The translations under genes and the position numbers were made by a program. 64,000 nt of DNA from Piromyces finnis (lineage: Eukaryota; Neocallimastigomycota; Neocallimastigomycetes; Neocallimastigales; Neocallimastigaceae): positions 372,001 to 436,000 of the forward strand of contig MCFH01000012.1 of the NCBI GenBank assembly GCA_002104945.1, in the 5' to 3' direction. How positions within the stretch are numbered: position 1 is the stretch's first letter; every line of letters starts with the position of its first letter. Shown here piece by piece: positions 41,295 to 54,459 of the stretch. The notes below the pieces were generated by a model. It made no database searches, was not told the DNA's origin, and saw only the letters and a program-made list of their open reading frames with translations.

Positions 41295-41330
41295 TTTAAT
41301 ATATATGCTCCCTAAAACATATATATTAAA
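41295..41330 (-). promoter_or_regulatory. Inverted repeat upstream of feoB copy 2
   Basis: Arms of about 13 bp (41295-41307 and 41318-41330) around a 10-nt loop, 54 nt before the ATG. The proximal arm and spacer match copy 1; the loop sequence and length differ but pairing is kept. Homology between the two upstream regions fades just beyond the distal arm. Confidence 0.45.
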
Positions 41331-44300
41331 TATAATAATATTATAATTTTTTTTTCTTTAAATTTTTTATTTTTTTTTTATTTTTTTACTTTATGGTTTT
41401 GAATGAATAATAAAAGAAAAAAAAATTAAACTAAATCTTGTTTATTTTATATGTTTTTTTTTTTTTTTTTTTTTAATTACACACAATTAATATATTTATA
41501 TTTAATAAACTTTATTAAATAGTGTTGTTGTTGCTTTTTTACCAACATTACATCGTGGTTAGGCAAATTCTTTTAGCTTAGTAAATTTTATTATTTTCCA
41601 TAAAGATTCAATTTTTAATTTATTTATCTCTATAAATAAATATAATCTAATATATTAGATGTTATAAATCAATACATTTTCCATAAAAAACAATATATTA
41701 TATTATTTAATAATGTAAATTTGTATTCCATATCAATTTCATTTAAATAACAAAAGAAAACAGAAAGATTAAAAATAAATAAATTCATATATTAAAGTAT
41801 AATGTAATATATATAAATTAATTTATTATATAATATAATTTTATATGATAAAAACTCCACTTGATTTTTATTTGTGGAGGAGTCCGAAGGATTGAATTGT
41901 ATCTTTTTTAATTTATTAAAATTTTCCTAATAATAACTAATCTAAGTAAATAAATACTATTTAAATAAATAAATAATTAATATTATTAAATAAATAGTCA
42001 AATAAATAATATTAAATGAATGAATAATTAATAAAATAAATAAATAAATAACCATTTCCCACGCTGTATATAGAGTGAATGAAAAACTATTACACTATGC
42101 AATTTTAATTTTAATGAAATGATGCCAAAGTAATAAATAGGAATAATACTATATAATACTGATTTAGTTACTCCAACTTTTTTTTTTTCCCTTATTTATT
42201 ATCTTTTGATTAAATAAAGAATATTATTCCAAAAGTAAGCTAATATTATATGCAATTAAGTCAACTCTATCCTTTCTTCTTTATCTTCTTCCTTATGATT
42301 AAAATACAGACTTGTTTTCTACATGATTGGTGAAACCAGACCGTTACAACAATTTAATTTATGGTTTTATGTTTAGGCCAGTGTATAAAGTTTAAAAACT
42401 TTAATTATTATTATTTCATATCAAAAACTAAAAAGATAACAATTAAAAGAGCAGTTGCTGTTTTGGTATTTATAATAATAGTAATTACATCGTCCTTTCG
42501 ATGTATATATTTATAAAAAAAGAAAGAGAAAGGATTGCTTTTCTTTAAATAAAGAATTTTTAATAACACTTTTTTACATTTCAAAGAGTTTTTTTTTTTT
42601 TATTTTTACTCTTATTATGGAAATAGGAAATAATAGAAATAGGCGTCTTTTTTTTTCTTTATATCTTATAAAGAACTTTTTTTTTTATATCCCTTATTAT
42701 TCCTTACAATTCACAACAATGAATGTAATTTTAAATAGTTTTATATAATTCATTCTTTTACACATATTTTTTTTTTTTTTGACTTTATATCACACTAAAA
42801 ATAATCGAAAATCTAACCATTATTTTACATTACAAATTTAAAGTTTTTTTTCCCCTTCCTAAAATATTTATTTTTTTATTAGAATAAAAAAAAAAACAAA
42901 ATAATTTTATCGCCTAAAGCTTCCTTAAAAATCGAATAATTGAATAAAGTTTAAAAACTTTTTAGATGGGAACAGATACAATACATCATTCAGAATTATT
43001 ATATAAAAAGAACCAGAATTTCCATTTCATTTATCTATTTTTTTTTAAAAAAAAAGTAGCGAAAAAGACATTTTCTTATTTAATAAAAATAGGTAACTTT
43101 TTTTCTTTTTTTAAAAAAATAAGTAACAATAAAATATATTTTTTAAAATAGGGGAAAAAAAAAAACATCAGCAGCTTCAACATAGCAAAATAATAATAAT
43201 AATAATAAATTAATTCAACCAACTCAATGATAATATTATTCATTCACCATAACAATTTAAAAATAGTAATAACAAACTAAATCCTATTCATTCACCATAA
43301 CACCTTTTAAAAGGACACTTTATTAAAATTGCTGAGTTAAAAAATTGACTAATTTAAAGTTTTCATTTTTAATTATTTTTTAATTATGGTAAATTTAACA
43401 TTTTAATGATAGTAAAAATTAACCAATAAAAATAAAGCATTTTAATATTATGGAAAAGGTAACAAATAATATAAAATCTAAAAATTATTGGTTGAAATCT
43501 GCGAAATTGAAATTTTATTTTTTAAAAAATACAAGGAAATATTTTTTATTATAACTTAAAATTGTAATATATAATTAAAAAGAAAACCATTAAAACTAAA
43601 CACTTTTGAAGAAAGGCATTCTAATGGGACTATTACCAAAACAACAACAACAACAACAACAACAACCAAATCAAGGATTCAATTGCTTGTTTCAATCGTT
43701 ACAATGATACAATCAGTCTTTCATTAGGAAAAATAATATAAAATAAAAAAATATTTAATATGTTTTATAAAATTTATATTAAATTACAACCAATAATATT
43801 AATATATAATTAATTAAAAAGAAATTGATCATTGGTAGGAAATTAGTTTTTAAAGGTGGAAATTCCCTCTTTTCATTTTAATTAAATTTTTCTTTGCTTC
43901 AAAGGTAAGTTTAAAAAATGTTTTTTTTTTAAATGTATAGTAAATTTATTAAAAAAAAAAAAAAGAAATTAAAATGTTATTTAGGCTTTTTTTTATTCTT
44001 TGGAAATTACACCAAAGAATCAATTTTAAATAATCAATATTATAAATGATAAAAAAAAAAAGTAATAACAACACCTACTAAAAATAAATAATTTTTTCTT
44101 AAAAAAAAAAGGTAAGAAATTATTATATTTTATAATGTATATATAAAAATAAAGAAATGTATTTATAAAGAAAAAAAAAGTAATCAAATAGATAAAATAA
44201 ATAAATACTATAATTATCCATTAAATAAGTATGATTGCAAAATATAGATATATATTTAAATCTAATATATAAATTTAATCAACAAATAGATTTTCTTTTT

Positions 44301-45666
44301 CTTTTTTTTTTTTTTTTTATGTTGAATAGAATGGTTTAAAATATAAAATTTATATAAAATGGATTGATTTTAATTTAAATATTACAAGATTTAATCTAAA
44401 AAAAGAAAAACTTTTTTTTAACCCTAAGTAAATTACATTGATGAATAAAAGTAATTTAAGATGGAATGTTTTTTTTTTTAAAAAAAGAATTTAAAAATAA
44501 AAATGTATATTATTGGTGTGGAATAACAATTTTGATGCCATCTGTTTTTAAAATAATTTAATGGGATTATCACAATAAATTTTAAGATTGTAAATTTTCA
44601 AGGGTTTAAAATTTCATTAAATTTTTTATTACACTTCATTCTATAATATTAAAATGAAATGAAATTCCTTTCCTATTTACTTTTGAAATTATTCTACCAA
44701 TGCAAGTGGTTCTTTCCAATAATTAAAGATTAATTGATAGTCGGAATGAAGAACCAAAAATAATAAAAAAAGGATTTCAATTTAATTTAATTTTTAATTT
44801 TGATAATAAAAATTTTACTTTTTTTGTTTTGCGTGTATTCTATTTGTTCTTTCATCCGCAAACTTTATTTTATATAAAAAGATAAAGTATGTTAAAAAAA
44901 AAAATCGGTAAAATGAACCAACCAAAATGAAAAGGAAACCCTTTTCCTTAATTGTGATACTTTCTCAGGAACTAATTAATAGAAAAAAGGAAAAACAGAT
45001 AGTAGGGAAGGATAGATGCTATAAATAAAATAATAGAAATAAAAATAATACTATTAATAGATTCATACTGCTTCTTTTACAATAGAGTAGGTGTAACACT
45101 ATTTTCATTGCATATAAATGGAAAAATACTACTACGTATAATAATAACATTATTTTCATTAAAATTGTAATAGCTGAATAATTAAATCATAAATAATTAT
45201 TGAATTGTAATACCATTAAATATAATTATAATTATTGAAAAAAATCAAATTGATTACACATAAAATACAAGAAAAAAATAAAAAAGATTTCTTTGTAATT
45301 GTTTCTTTTCCTGATTTATAAAATGCTATATGAAAATAAATATAATATTCTAAATTTATATATTAATTAAAATTAATGAATGAATATTCTTAAATGAAGT
45401 TTTAATAATAAAAATAGATAAAATAGTATAGAATTTTTCCCAGTTTTTTTTTTTTTTTTTTTTTTTAAAAAAAAAATATAAATTTTAGCATAATAATTAA
45501 TAATATTTTTATTATCATTACTATTATCGTTTATTGTTATTAATGAATATTTATTAATAATAATTATAGATATATTTTAGAATAAAAAAAAAAAAAAAAG
45601 GTAGTTTACATGATAACTTTTAAATTAAAACTTTATGAAAAATTAAAAAAAAAAAAGAAAAATAAT
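41331..45666. other. Gene-free AT-rich stretch
   Basis: No supported gene. Short frames (for example MGLLPK followed by eight Gln near 43627, and 42966-43151) lack any recognisable domain. Contains AAC/CAA runs near 43640-43670 and many A/T homopolymers. Confidence 0.5.
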
Positions 45667-46440
45667 TTAATTTTTCTTTTCAATTTCAATAAAACCTTGT
45701 TGTTTTAATAATTCATAATCATTATTATATCTACCAGAATTGTAGGAGGCTGTATATAATTGATAAAGTCTTTTAGACCATGTTGTATCACGTTCATTAG
45801 AATTTCTTTCAGCAACATACTTTTTATATTGTTCATCATAACTATCAATATTAGAAGAAAGTTTACTGGTGTCATATTCTTCTTGGAAACACATGGCTTG
45901 TGAAGGTAATCTTGGTTTAATTCCTGGTTCTTCCTCTGGATAACCAACACATAAACCAATCATTGGAATGACATATTTTGGTAATTTTAATTCTTTAATG
46001 ACTTCAAGAGATTGAGAACGAATGGTACCAATTGGAACAGTACCAAGTCCCATAGATTCAGCAGCTACAATAGCATTATCTAATGCAATACCAACATCAT
46101 GGGCACCAACCATAACAATATCTAATTGACTAATATATTTTTCAGCAAATTCTTTGTCCCCTACTTTTTCAAAAGCAAGAGATGCACGATAATAATCAGC
46201 ACAAAAAACTAAAAATGCAGAACAAGATGCTATATAAGGTTGATTTAAATTTAATTTTGCAAGTCTTTCTTTTCTTTTTTGGTCTCTAACAACAATAATA
46301 CTAACTTGTTGTCCATTACACCAATTTGGAGCGGCTTGAGCGGCTTTAATAATAAGATCTAGTTTTTCATCTTCAATAGGTTGATTTTTATATTTACGAA
46401 TTGATTGATGTTTTAAAAGACTTTCAATCACTGGATTCAT
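45667..46440 (-). CDS. NfsA-like NAD(P)H-dependent flavin nitroreductase
   Basis: 257 aa from the Met at 46440; an upstream in-frame Met at 46479 would only add a Lys/Ile stretch (MNSLKKKKIIII) from AT-rich leader, so the second start is preferred. The protein follows oxygen-insensitive NfsA/FRP nitroreductases end to end: SLLKHQSIRKYKNQPI, QAAPNWCNGQQVSII, AFLVFCADYYR, NAIVAAESMGLGTVPIGTIR (FMN pocket), KLPKYVIPMIGLCVGYP, KPRLPSQAM and a C-terminal RDTWS-like ERDTTWSKRL. FMN-dependent reduction of nitro compounds, quinones or similar acceptors is expected; the real substrate is unknown. No intron, and bacterial-type length and domains, suggest transfer from bacteria. No targeting peptide is evident, so it is probably cytosolic. 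Confidence 0.9.
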   Translation of the reverse strand: MNPVIESLLKHQSIRKYKNQPIEDEKLDLIIKAAQAAPNWCNGQQVSIIVVRDQKRKERLAKLNLNQPYIASCSAFLVFCADYYRASLAFEKVGDKEFAEKYISQLDIVMVGAHDVGIALDNAIVAAESMGLGTVPIGTIRSQSLEVIKELKLPKYVIPMIGLCVGYPEEEPGIKPRLPSQAMCFQEEYDTSKLSSNIDSYDEQYKKYVAERNSNERDTTWSKRLYQLYTASYNSGRYNNDYELLKQQGFIEIEKKN

Positions 46441-47164
46441 ATTAATTATTATTATTTTTTTTTTTTTTAAACTATTCAATTATAATAATTATTTTATTTC
46501 TGCTTTTTTATTGGTATTAATTTATTTTTTTAATTATTATAAAATTTCATATTTCTAAATATAGAAATTTATTCATTTATTAAATGGAAGAAGAAGAAGA
46601 AAAAAAAAAGAAACTTTTAAATAATAAAAAGACAAACCATTTTTTATCTATTGTTTGGTATTGATAGATTTTTTTTATTATTTAACTTATCTATTATTTG
46701 GTTTATTATATTGGCGTTGTTATTTATCCAAGTATATGGTAATATTGCTAAATTTACATATGTTCTGAACTATCTTTTATTGAAAAAGTATTTTAAATAA
46801 AAGATAAAACTAACATTATAACCCTTTGAATATAAATATTTATAAAATGTAAAATGTAAAATGTAAAATGTAAAATGTAATTAAAATTTAAAGATTAAAA
46901 ATTTAAGATTTTTTATTTATTATTACTTTTAATTTATAATTTTTGAAAGAATAATAAAATGGACATTAGTTTTAACAAAAAAAAAAAAAAAAAAAAAAAC
47001 CCTAATATATATATAAATGTATATATAGTTTTATTAAAATAGCTACTTATAAAGATTATTATAAATACTCTCACTTTATGACATTATTGAAAATAAGATA
47101 AACTTCATATTATTACTTATTTAGAGAGTTTTAATTCTTTAAAATTTCAGTGCCGAGCCGAAAT
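46441..47164. other. Gene-free stretch with a short AAAATGT repeat
   Basis: Five tandem AAAATGT units lie at about 46845-46879, and an A-run at 46978-46998. Otherwise featureless AT-rich DNA. Confidence 0.6.
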
Positions 47165-49334
47165 ATGGAATTTCAAGATTTTTTAAATTTTATGCAAGTA
47201 CAAAACCAAAAATCCTCGTCGACAACAACAACAACAACAAAATGAAAATCAATTTCTTGAAAAACATCAATCAACAGAAAAAGAAGGTTTAGAAGAACCA
47301 CTTGGAAATGAAAATAGAAATACTATTTTGAGTGAACGCCAACTAAATGAAGAACATAATTCAGAAAGATTACAACAACACCAACAAAAACAACAACAGA
47401 ATGAAAAACAAGATTCAGAAGAATTATTACAACAGCAACAACAAAATGAAAATCTGATGCTTGAAGAATCTCAATCAACAAAAAAAGAAGTTTTAGAAGA
47501 ACAACCTGGAAATGAAAATGCTACTTTGAATAAATATCAACGAAATGAAGGCTCAGATTCGACAAGCCAAAAAAAAGTAGAATTAAATAAAGAATTAATG
47601 ATAGATCAAGAAAATAAATGTGAAGAAAAAACTTTATTACATGATGCTTGTCTTTCAAAAGAGGAAAATATTAACAATATCAAATTTTTAGTTGAAGAAA
47701 AAGAAATAAATATTAATTCAATAGATAAAAATGGTTGTACTGCTTTAATGTATGCATTAAAAAATGGACATAATGCCACTGCGAAATACCTAATGGAAAA
47801 TGAAGAGAATACATGTATTAAAGATAAGAATGGAAACACATTATTATTATTATATTATGCTTGTCTATCAAAAAAAATTAATAAAGACGCAATTAGATAT
47901 ATAGTTGAAAAATTAAAAGTAGATATAAATTCCCAAGATAAGTTTGGAATGACGCCTTTGATGTATGCTGTTCAAAATCAAAATCAAGATATAGTAAAAT
48001 ATTTAATAGAAAGAAAACCAGATATAGATATAATAGATAACGATGGATGGTCATATTTACATTACGCTTGTAAATATGGACTTGAAGATCTTATTAAATA
48101 TTTAATTAAAAATCTCAAAATATAGATGGGATGACACCTTTGATGTGTGCTATTCAAAATAAAATTAAAGATATAGTAAATTATTTAAGAGAAAAACTAG
48201 ATATGCTAGATATGAGTATAATAGATAACGATGGATAGTCATATTTACATTACGCTTGGGAATATGGATTTGAAGATCTTGTTGTATATTTAAGTAGAAA
48301 AATAGCTGTTGATATAAATTCTCAAAACAAGGATGGTGAGACACCTTTGATACTAGCTATTCAAAGTGGAAATAAAAATACAGTAAAATATTTAATAGAA
48401 AGAAAACCAGATATAAATTTAAGTTTAACAGATTATAATGAATTAACCTATTTACATTACGCTTGTAAATATGGACTCGAAGATCTTGTAAAATATTTGA
48501 TTGAAGAAAAATCTATGGATATAAATTCTCAAGATAAGTATGGAATGGCACTTTTGATGTATGCTATTGGAAGTAAAAACGAAAATGTAGCAAAATATTT
48601 AATAGAAAGAAAATCTGATATAGATATAAAAGATGAAAATAGATGGTCATGTTTACATTACGCTTGTAAATATAGACTTGAAGATCTTGTAAAATATTTA
48701 ATTGAAGAAAAATCTATGGATATAAATTCTCAAGATAAGTATGGAATGACACTTTTGATGTATGTTATTCAAAGAAAAGATCAAAATATGATAAAATATT
48801 TAATAGAAAGAAAACCAGATATAGATATAATAGATAACGATGGATGGTCATATTTACATTACGCTTGTAAATATGGATTTGAAGATCTTGTAAAATACTT
48901 AATCGTAAATAATATATTAAAACAAAATTCATCATTCATAGATGCTTATACTCACCAAAGATTTACACCATTTCGTTTAGCAATTGATAATAACAATGAA
49001 AATATTGTAAAACTATTAATAAACCATGGTGCTAATATAACTATTAAAACAGGTTATTACTATTATGATTCAAAAACTTGTTTAAATTGTATCTTTTCTT
49101 ATAAAAATAAAGAATTTAATAGATAAAAATAGGATAGATGTGAATCTACAAGATATTGATGGATGTACACCTTTACATTATGTAATGATGGCGGGATATG
49201 AAAATATGGCTATATATTTGAAGAACAAAGGTGCAAAAATAAATATTAAAAATAGAAAAGGTGAAACACCTTTGCTTTTAGCACTTCATTATAGATATGC
49301 AAAAGTCATAAATAACTTTATGTGTAATAATTAA
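47165..49334 (+). pseudogene. Ankyrin-repeat protein gene, disrupted
   Basis: Begins MEFQDFLNFMQVQNQ at 47165. The frame then slips by one in a CAA tract (about 47221-47240), continues through a Gln/Glu/Asn-rich segment, and runs into many ankyrin repeats of the form DINSQDKYGMTPLMYAIQ ... DGWSYLHYACKYGLEDLVKYL. Lesions: frameshift and small deletion at about 48110-48125, TAG for Trp at 48236-48238, and a stop plus frameshift at about 49124-49139 before the last repeats (DVNLQDIDGCTPLHYVMMAG, LLLALHYRYAKVINNF). A higher-order unit of two repeats (201 nt, 67 codons) recurs with high nucleotide identity, for example at 48518 and 48719, pointing to recent internal amplification. Introns do not explain the breaks. 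Sequencing errors are possible but four separate lesions favour a pseudogene. Confidence 0.75.
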
Positions 49335-49449
49335 TAGGACGAAATATATTTACTTTTACATATTAATATTAAATATCTATAGTATTTTATATTATATAAA
49401 ATAACAATAAATATTTATTGAAAAATATATTAATAAAGAAATATTATTA

Positions 49450-49480
<31 letters not shown>

Positions 49481-51099
49481 CTATTTTAGTTTACTCTTTT
49501 ATTAATCCATTTTATATATTCTTTTTTGAAATAAGGTTTATTATTATTTAATATATTTATATATAAATAAAATATAAATATTATCTGTATTATTAATTTT
49601 TTATTATTTCTTCTTTTTGGTATTATATGTTTATTAAAGCGTTATTTCTACTTTTTTATAATATTTTTTTAGAAAAAAGATTATACAAAAATGAAATATT
49701 GCTATTAACCTCAAAGTATAAAATCAAAATTTTAAATATTTAAATATTAATAGATTAATAATTATTGTTAATTTTATACTATGAAAAAAATACTTGTAAC
49801 TAATAAATTTTAGTTATTTTGTATGTGTTTTTTAATTATTATTACTATATAAAGTATAATTAATATTATGAGAAAGAAAAAGAGTTAAATTTTATAATGA
49901 CTCTAACTAATTTAATAACCTTTTTTAATTTCCTTACTGCTCTTTAATCAAATTCATTATGATAAGTTTTTCATAAATATTACTAATTTTTTATATTTAC
50001 AATAATACAATACAATTATTGAAAATGTAATTAAAATGTATTAAATGTATTATACTTTAAAAAACAATAATAAATATATTATTATTATTAATATAAATAT
50101 TGTGTAACATTTCATAGATTTAATTTAATTTTTTTTTTGTGTATATTCTCTAAATTTCTTTTTTTTTTTTGTATGAAGCATTTTAAAAAATATTGTTATT
50201 TTGAATAACTTATCAAATGTCACTTTATTGGTGAATGCATCTTTAAAGCAATATTTCAATATTTTTATTAATAAATATAATAGTTTAAAGACAGGTTATA
50301 GAGAAATATAAGTAAAAAAAAAAAGATATTTTCCATGATTTGCAATTTGGTGAAATTCTTTCCAAAAAAATTTTTCTATCTGTTTTATATTTAATATTAT
50401 TTTATATATTATAATATATTATTAAATTAAATGGAAACATTTATTTTTTTAATCCAAACATTTTTAATTAATTCATTTAAATAATATTATTAAATAAAGT
50501 TCAATATCATTTTCAAAATTATATTTATTAAAGTTTTTAATCTTTTTTTTTTTATTATAATTATATTTGTGTAATACAAAAAAAATTTAAGTTTTTTTTT
50601 TAAAGTAAAAAGAAAACATAAAAAATTTCCAAAAAAAAAAAAACAAAAGTAAAAAGATCAAAAGATAAAGAAAAATAATAATAAGAAGAAGAATATTTTT
50701 TGCTAATTATATATATATAAAGATAAATATAACTATAGTTTGCAAATCAAATAGAAAGTTAATGTTATTAGTTTTTGATTAAAATTTCAATAAAAAAAAA
50801 AAGTGAATAAAAATGAATTGATATTATTCAAAATAAAATAAAATAAAATAATTAATACAACAACAACAACAACAGCAACAATAACAACAGTAATCATAAT
50901 AAAATAATAAAAATAATAAATAATAATAAGTGTAGTAATTATAATAAATAATAATAGATGTAAAGTATATTAATCTATATTATACTTAAAAAAATAAATA
51001 GATATGAGTAATTAAAAATGTTTTTATTTATAACATTATTGAACAAAATAAACAATTAGCATTATTTATTAGAATATAATTTATTTTTTATATATTAAA
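49335..51099. other. Gene-free AT-rich stretch
   Basis: Homopolymers and a CAA/CAG/TAA-rich patch near 50860-50930; no gene. The last part is the 5' flank of the receptor gene. Confidence 0.6.
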
Positions 51100-53163
51100 A
51101 TGGAAAACTTCTTATCACTATATCAATTTATATATATATTCATATTATTCTTATTATTTACTTTTGTTGAAGGAAAAGATAATGTAATTAAAATCTTAAT
51201 TAAAAAACCAGATAAAATAGAATCATCATATATTTATGAAAAGCAAGAAATAATAAAGCAAAAATATAGAGAATTGACTCAAAATGATGAAGATCTTAAA
51301 AATTCACAATTAGAATTTATTTTTTGCCCAGGATCAGATACTGAAAAATCAAATTTCTATCAAGATTTATTTTTGAAAGATAAAGAATATAAAAATTATT
51401 TAAATTGCATTTCAGAACATATAAAAAACTCCAGTTGTGACTTATTGATTCTAGATGATAAATTTATATTTGGTGACATTGCTCAAATAGAAAATTATGC
51501 AATAAATAGACTATTTGGATATAAAAAAGTACATAGTAATTTCTTAGAGTTAAATAAATATATTAATCATAAAGATAGAGATATTTCTTTTCATGATAAA
51601 AGAATATTAGGTGAAGGAAGTTATAAGGGTAAAATTTACGGATTACCATTTGAAGTTGACTTTGATGTAATTTATTTTCATAATGACTCAACATATTTGA
51701 ATAATTTACCAAAGGAATTAATAAAATGGGAAAACTTATTGGATATTGAAAAATTCAAGAATGAAACAATATTTCAGAATGAAACAATATTTCAATATCA
51801 ATTAAATAATAGCTATTATAAAAGCCCTTTTAGTATAGCATTAGGTGATAATGATGAATTATTAAGCATTTTTACTGAATTTACTGGTTATGAATATGGT
51901 AAAGGTTCTGTTACAAATCCAGAAATTAAAATAACAGATTTATTATCTTCTGAGCAACATTTTTTTAATTTTAAAGAATTTATTATGCGATCTACAGGTG
52001 CAAGCCAAGAAAAATTAAATGAAATTTTGAATATTCATGCAGATAATGCATATAATTTATTTAAAGAAAGAAATAATCCTCTATATATAGGAAAGGCTTC
52101 TTATAACAAACGTATTTTTGAAAATAATAATGATAATGTATCAGCGCTATTGTTACCAATGGGTGTAACTGTAGTGACAGAAAAATTTGTAATTGTCAAT
52201 AATAAAAGCAATATAGACAAAGAGATATTAGCAAAAGTAGCTTTTAAACTGGCATCAAAAGAAATGCAATATTACAAAGCTGAAAAACTGGGTTGTATAC
52301 CAACTAATGTTAAATTTCAGAGTAATTATAATAATGCCCGTAATAGACAAGATGATTTTTTTATAGATTGTCCAATTAATAATACAACGTTTTGTAATAC
52401 AATAAAAAATATATATCCTATTAGTATTAAAAACAAATTCTTTAATGAAGCGTCTAGCTCAAGTATTATGGAGGTGAGAGATATTCTTCCACATGCTTTG
52501 CGATTATTTCTAATTAGTGGTGAGGCAAAGGCAATCGTAGAAACTTTTAAGAATAATATTGTCTTAAACACCTATAGTAATAATTATATGGAAACACCAT
52601 TTATCATCTTGTATAGTACTTTAATTGTCTTTGTTTTATTATCAATAGTTGTCATGTTATTTGTTTATAAATATAGAAAACATCCTTATTTGAAAATGAT
52701 TTCTCCTTGTATTTGCATATTAGCTATTTTAGGATTAGTATCTAATACTGTTTCTCTTCCATTTTATGGTCAATTCTCATCTTACACTATGTGCAAGGTG
52801 TGCTTTGTTTTGGGTATTATTATTAGAGATTTAATTTTTTTACCAATGTTTGTCATTATATATAGAATTTACTATATTTATTCAAATGAATCAAGAGTAA
52901 ATTTTGGTAAGAAATTGAATGATAAACGTTTATTTTCGTATATAGGAATCATAATGTTTGTTAATGTATCCATTGGTATTATCCTTGTAGTATTTAAGGA
53001 TTTCTATGTTATTAATATAAATTGTAATCATCGTCGTTATTTCAGAGGTGAATTTGAAGGTTCTATATACTATAGTTATATATATGTTGTATATTATTTC
53101 TTTATTGTAAGTAAAAGTTAAAAAAAATTAATATATATAAATTTATTTGTTTATAAACCATAC

Positions 53164-53237
<74 letters not shown>

Positions 53238-53834
53238 TATATATATATATTTATGATCTATTTATGGATTTCAAATATATGATAATAAAATTTTGTATAT
53301 ATCTACCAGTCCCTAAGTTCCATAGTAATGATATTTAAAACAGGGAAAGCTTCCAAAAAGTATGATGAGTTTAAACTTATGTATGTTATCATTGTTCTTT
53401 CGATATTATCAATTATCATGGAATGGAATTGTTTTACTTTACCAGCTAGGAATTTTTCAATATATTTTTCAATAGTTTGCTTTATATATATGTTTTGTTG
53501 TATATTTTGTATTTATCTTTTAGTAGGTTCAAGATTAATATATGCTATTAAACATACAAATACAAAAGACAATGATAATACTTTTAATAATGACTATTTT
53601 AATTCAATTGATATTGCTGATTTTATACCAAAACAAAAAAATCAGAGAATTCTCTTTTCATATGGTAAAAAAAATGCTAATAATAATATCAATAATTATT
53701 CAAATTCAGTATCAACAGTTGGTGGTAATGACTTTTTACTTAATAATTCTAATAATTATTTCTTTAATCAAGATTTGGCATTGTTTTGTAAATCCGAAAA
53801 CTCAAAAATAAATTTAATTGATAATATGAAATAA
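51100..53834 (+). CDS. Family C-like 7TM receptor with solute-binding-protein ectodomain (2 exons)
   Basis: Exons 51100-53106 and 53310-53834 (843 aa). A signal peptide (about 1-25, YIFILFLLFTFVEG) is followed by about 470 extracellular residues resembling a bacterial extracellular solute-binding protein (YKGKIYGLPFEVDFDVIYF, LLPMGVTVVTEKFVIVN, AKVAFKLASKEMQYY). Then seven membrane helices: about 500-525, 533-556, 563-590, the LFSYIGIIMFVNVSIGIIL segment, the fifth made across the splice junction (YYFFI/SLSSIVMIF), FKLMYVIIVLSILSII, and YFSIVCFIYMFCCIFCIYLL. The cytoplasmic tail is Asn-rich. The architecture is that of GABA-B-like family C receptors, which signal through heterotrimeric G proteins; the ligand is unknown and may be a sugar, amino acid or peptide. 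The intron holds an (AAT)n run at 53165-53237. Confidence 0.88.
53165..53237 (+). repeat. (AAT)n microsatellite in the receptor intron
   Basis: About 24 units followed by a short (AT)n run, inside the single intron of the solute-binding receptor gene. Confidence 0.95.
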
Positions 53835-54459
53835 TAATAAGGATAGCAACAACAATAACTACAAGAAAAATAATAAATAATACTAAGAATTTATTTATTT
53901 TATTTATTTATTTATTTTTTTTTTTTTAATTAATAAGCCATTTTAATAGGATAAAATACCCTTAAAATATTATATAGTTGTATTATCATACAATTCTATA
54001 TAAAAAAAATCCCATATATATATATAAAATAAAATAATAAAAATAATTTTTTAATAAAATAGATAAAATAAAAGTATAAACTTTTATATGAAATAAATTA
54101 TATTTCATTTTGTAATTTTTTTTTTTTTTAAAACAAAACAAAACAAAAAACAAAAAACTTTTATGTATTGATAGAAAATAAGATATTTTTTATGAAAATT
54201 CATATTTATTATAATGATAAAGAAATAGTAAATGACAATGAAATTTTTAGATGATTGTTGGATAGTTAAAAAATCTTTTCGGTTTATTTTATGTTTGAAA
54301 CATTATTAATAAATTATAATATGTATTAAATTATATGTACTTAATTTTATTGCTTTTTTGAAAAGAAAGAATGTATATAGAGTTTTATGATGATTAGGGT
54401 TTTGTATTATATAACATGTTTTGAAAAAAAAAAAAAAAGGAAATAAATAAATAAAAAAA
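53835..54459. other. Gene-free stretch between convergent receptor genes
   Basis: 3' flanks of the two receptor genes; AT-rich, with a TTTA run near 53891-53920, no gene. Confidence 0.6.

Noticed and set aside
42966-43151. 61-aa frame between feoB copy 2 and the nitroreductase
   Set aside because: Composition matches random AT-rich DNA (Phe/Lys/Ile), with no domain or splice partner.
46441-46479. Extended N-terminus of the nitroreductase
   Set aside because: The extra 13 residues are Lys/Ile from AT-rich leader, and family alignment starts at the second Met.
47328-48125. A separate 265-aa ankyrin gene starting at 47328
   Set aside because: The proposed start is a TTG inside a longer upstream frame, and the end is a frameshift in a continuing repeat array.
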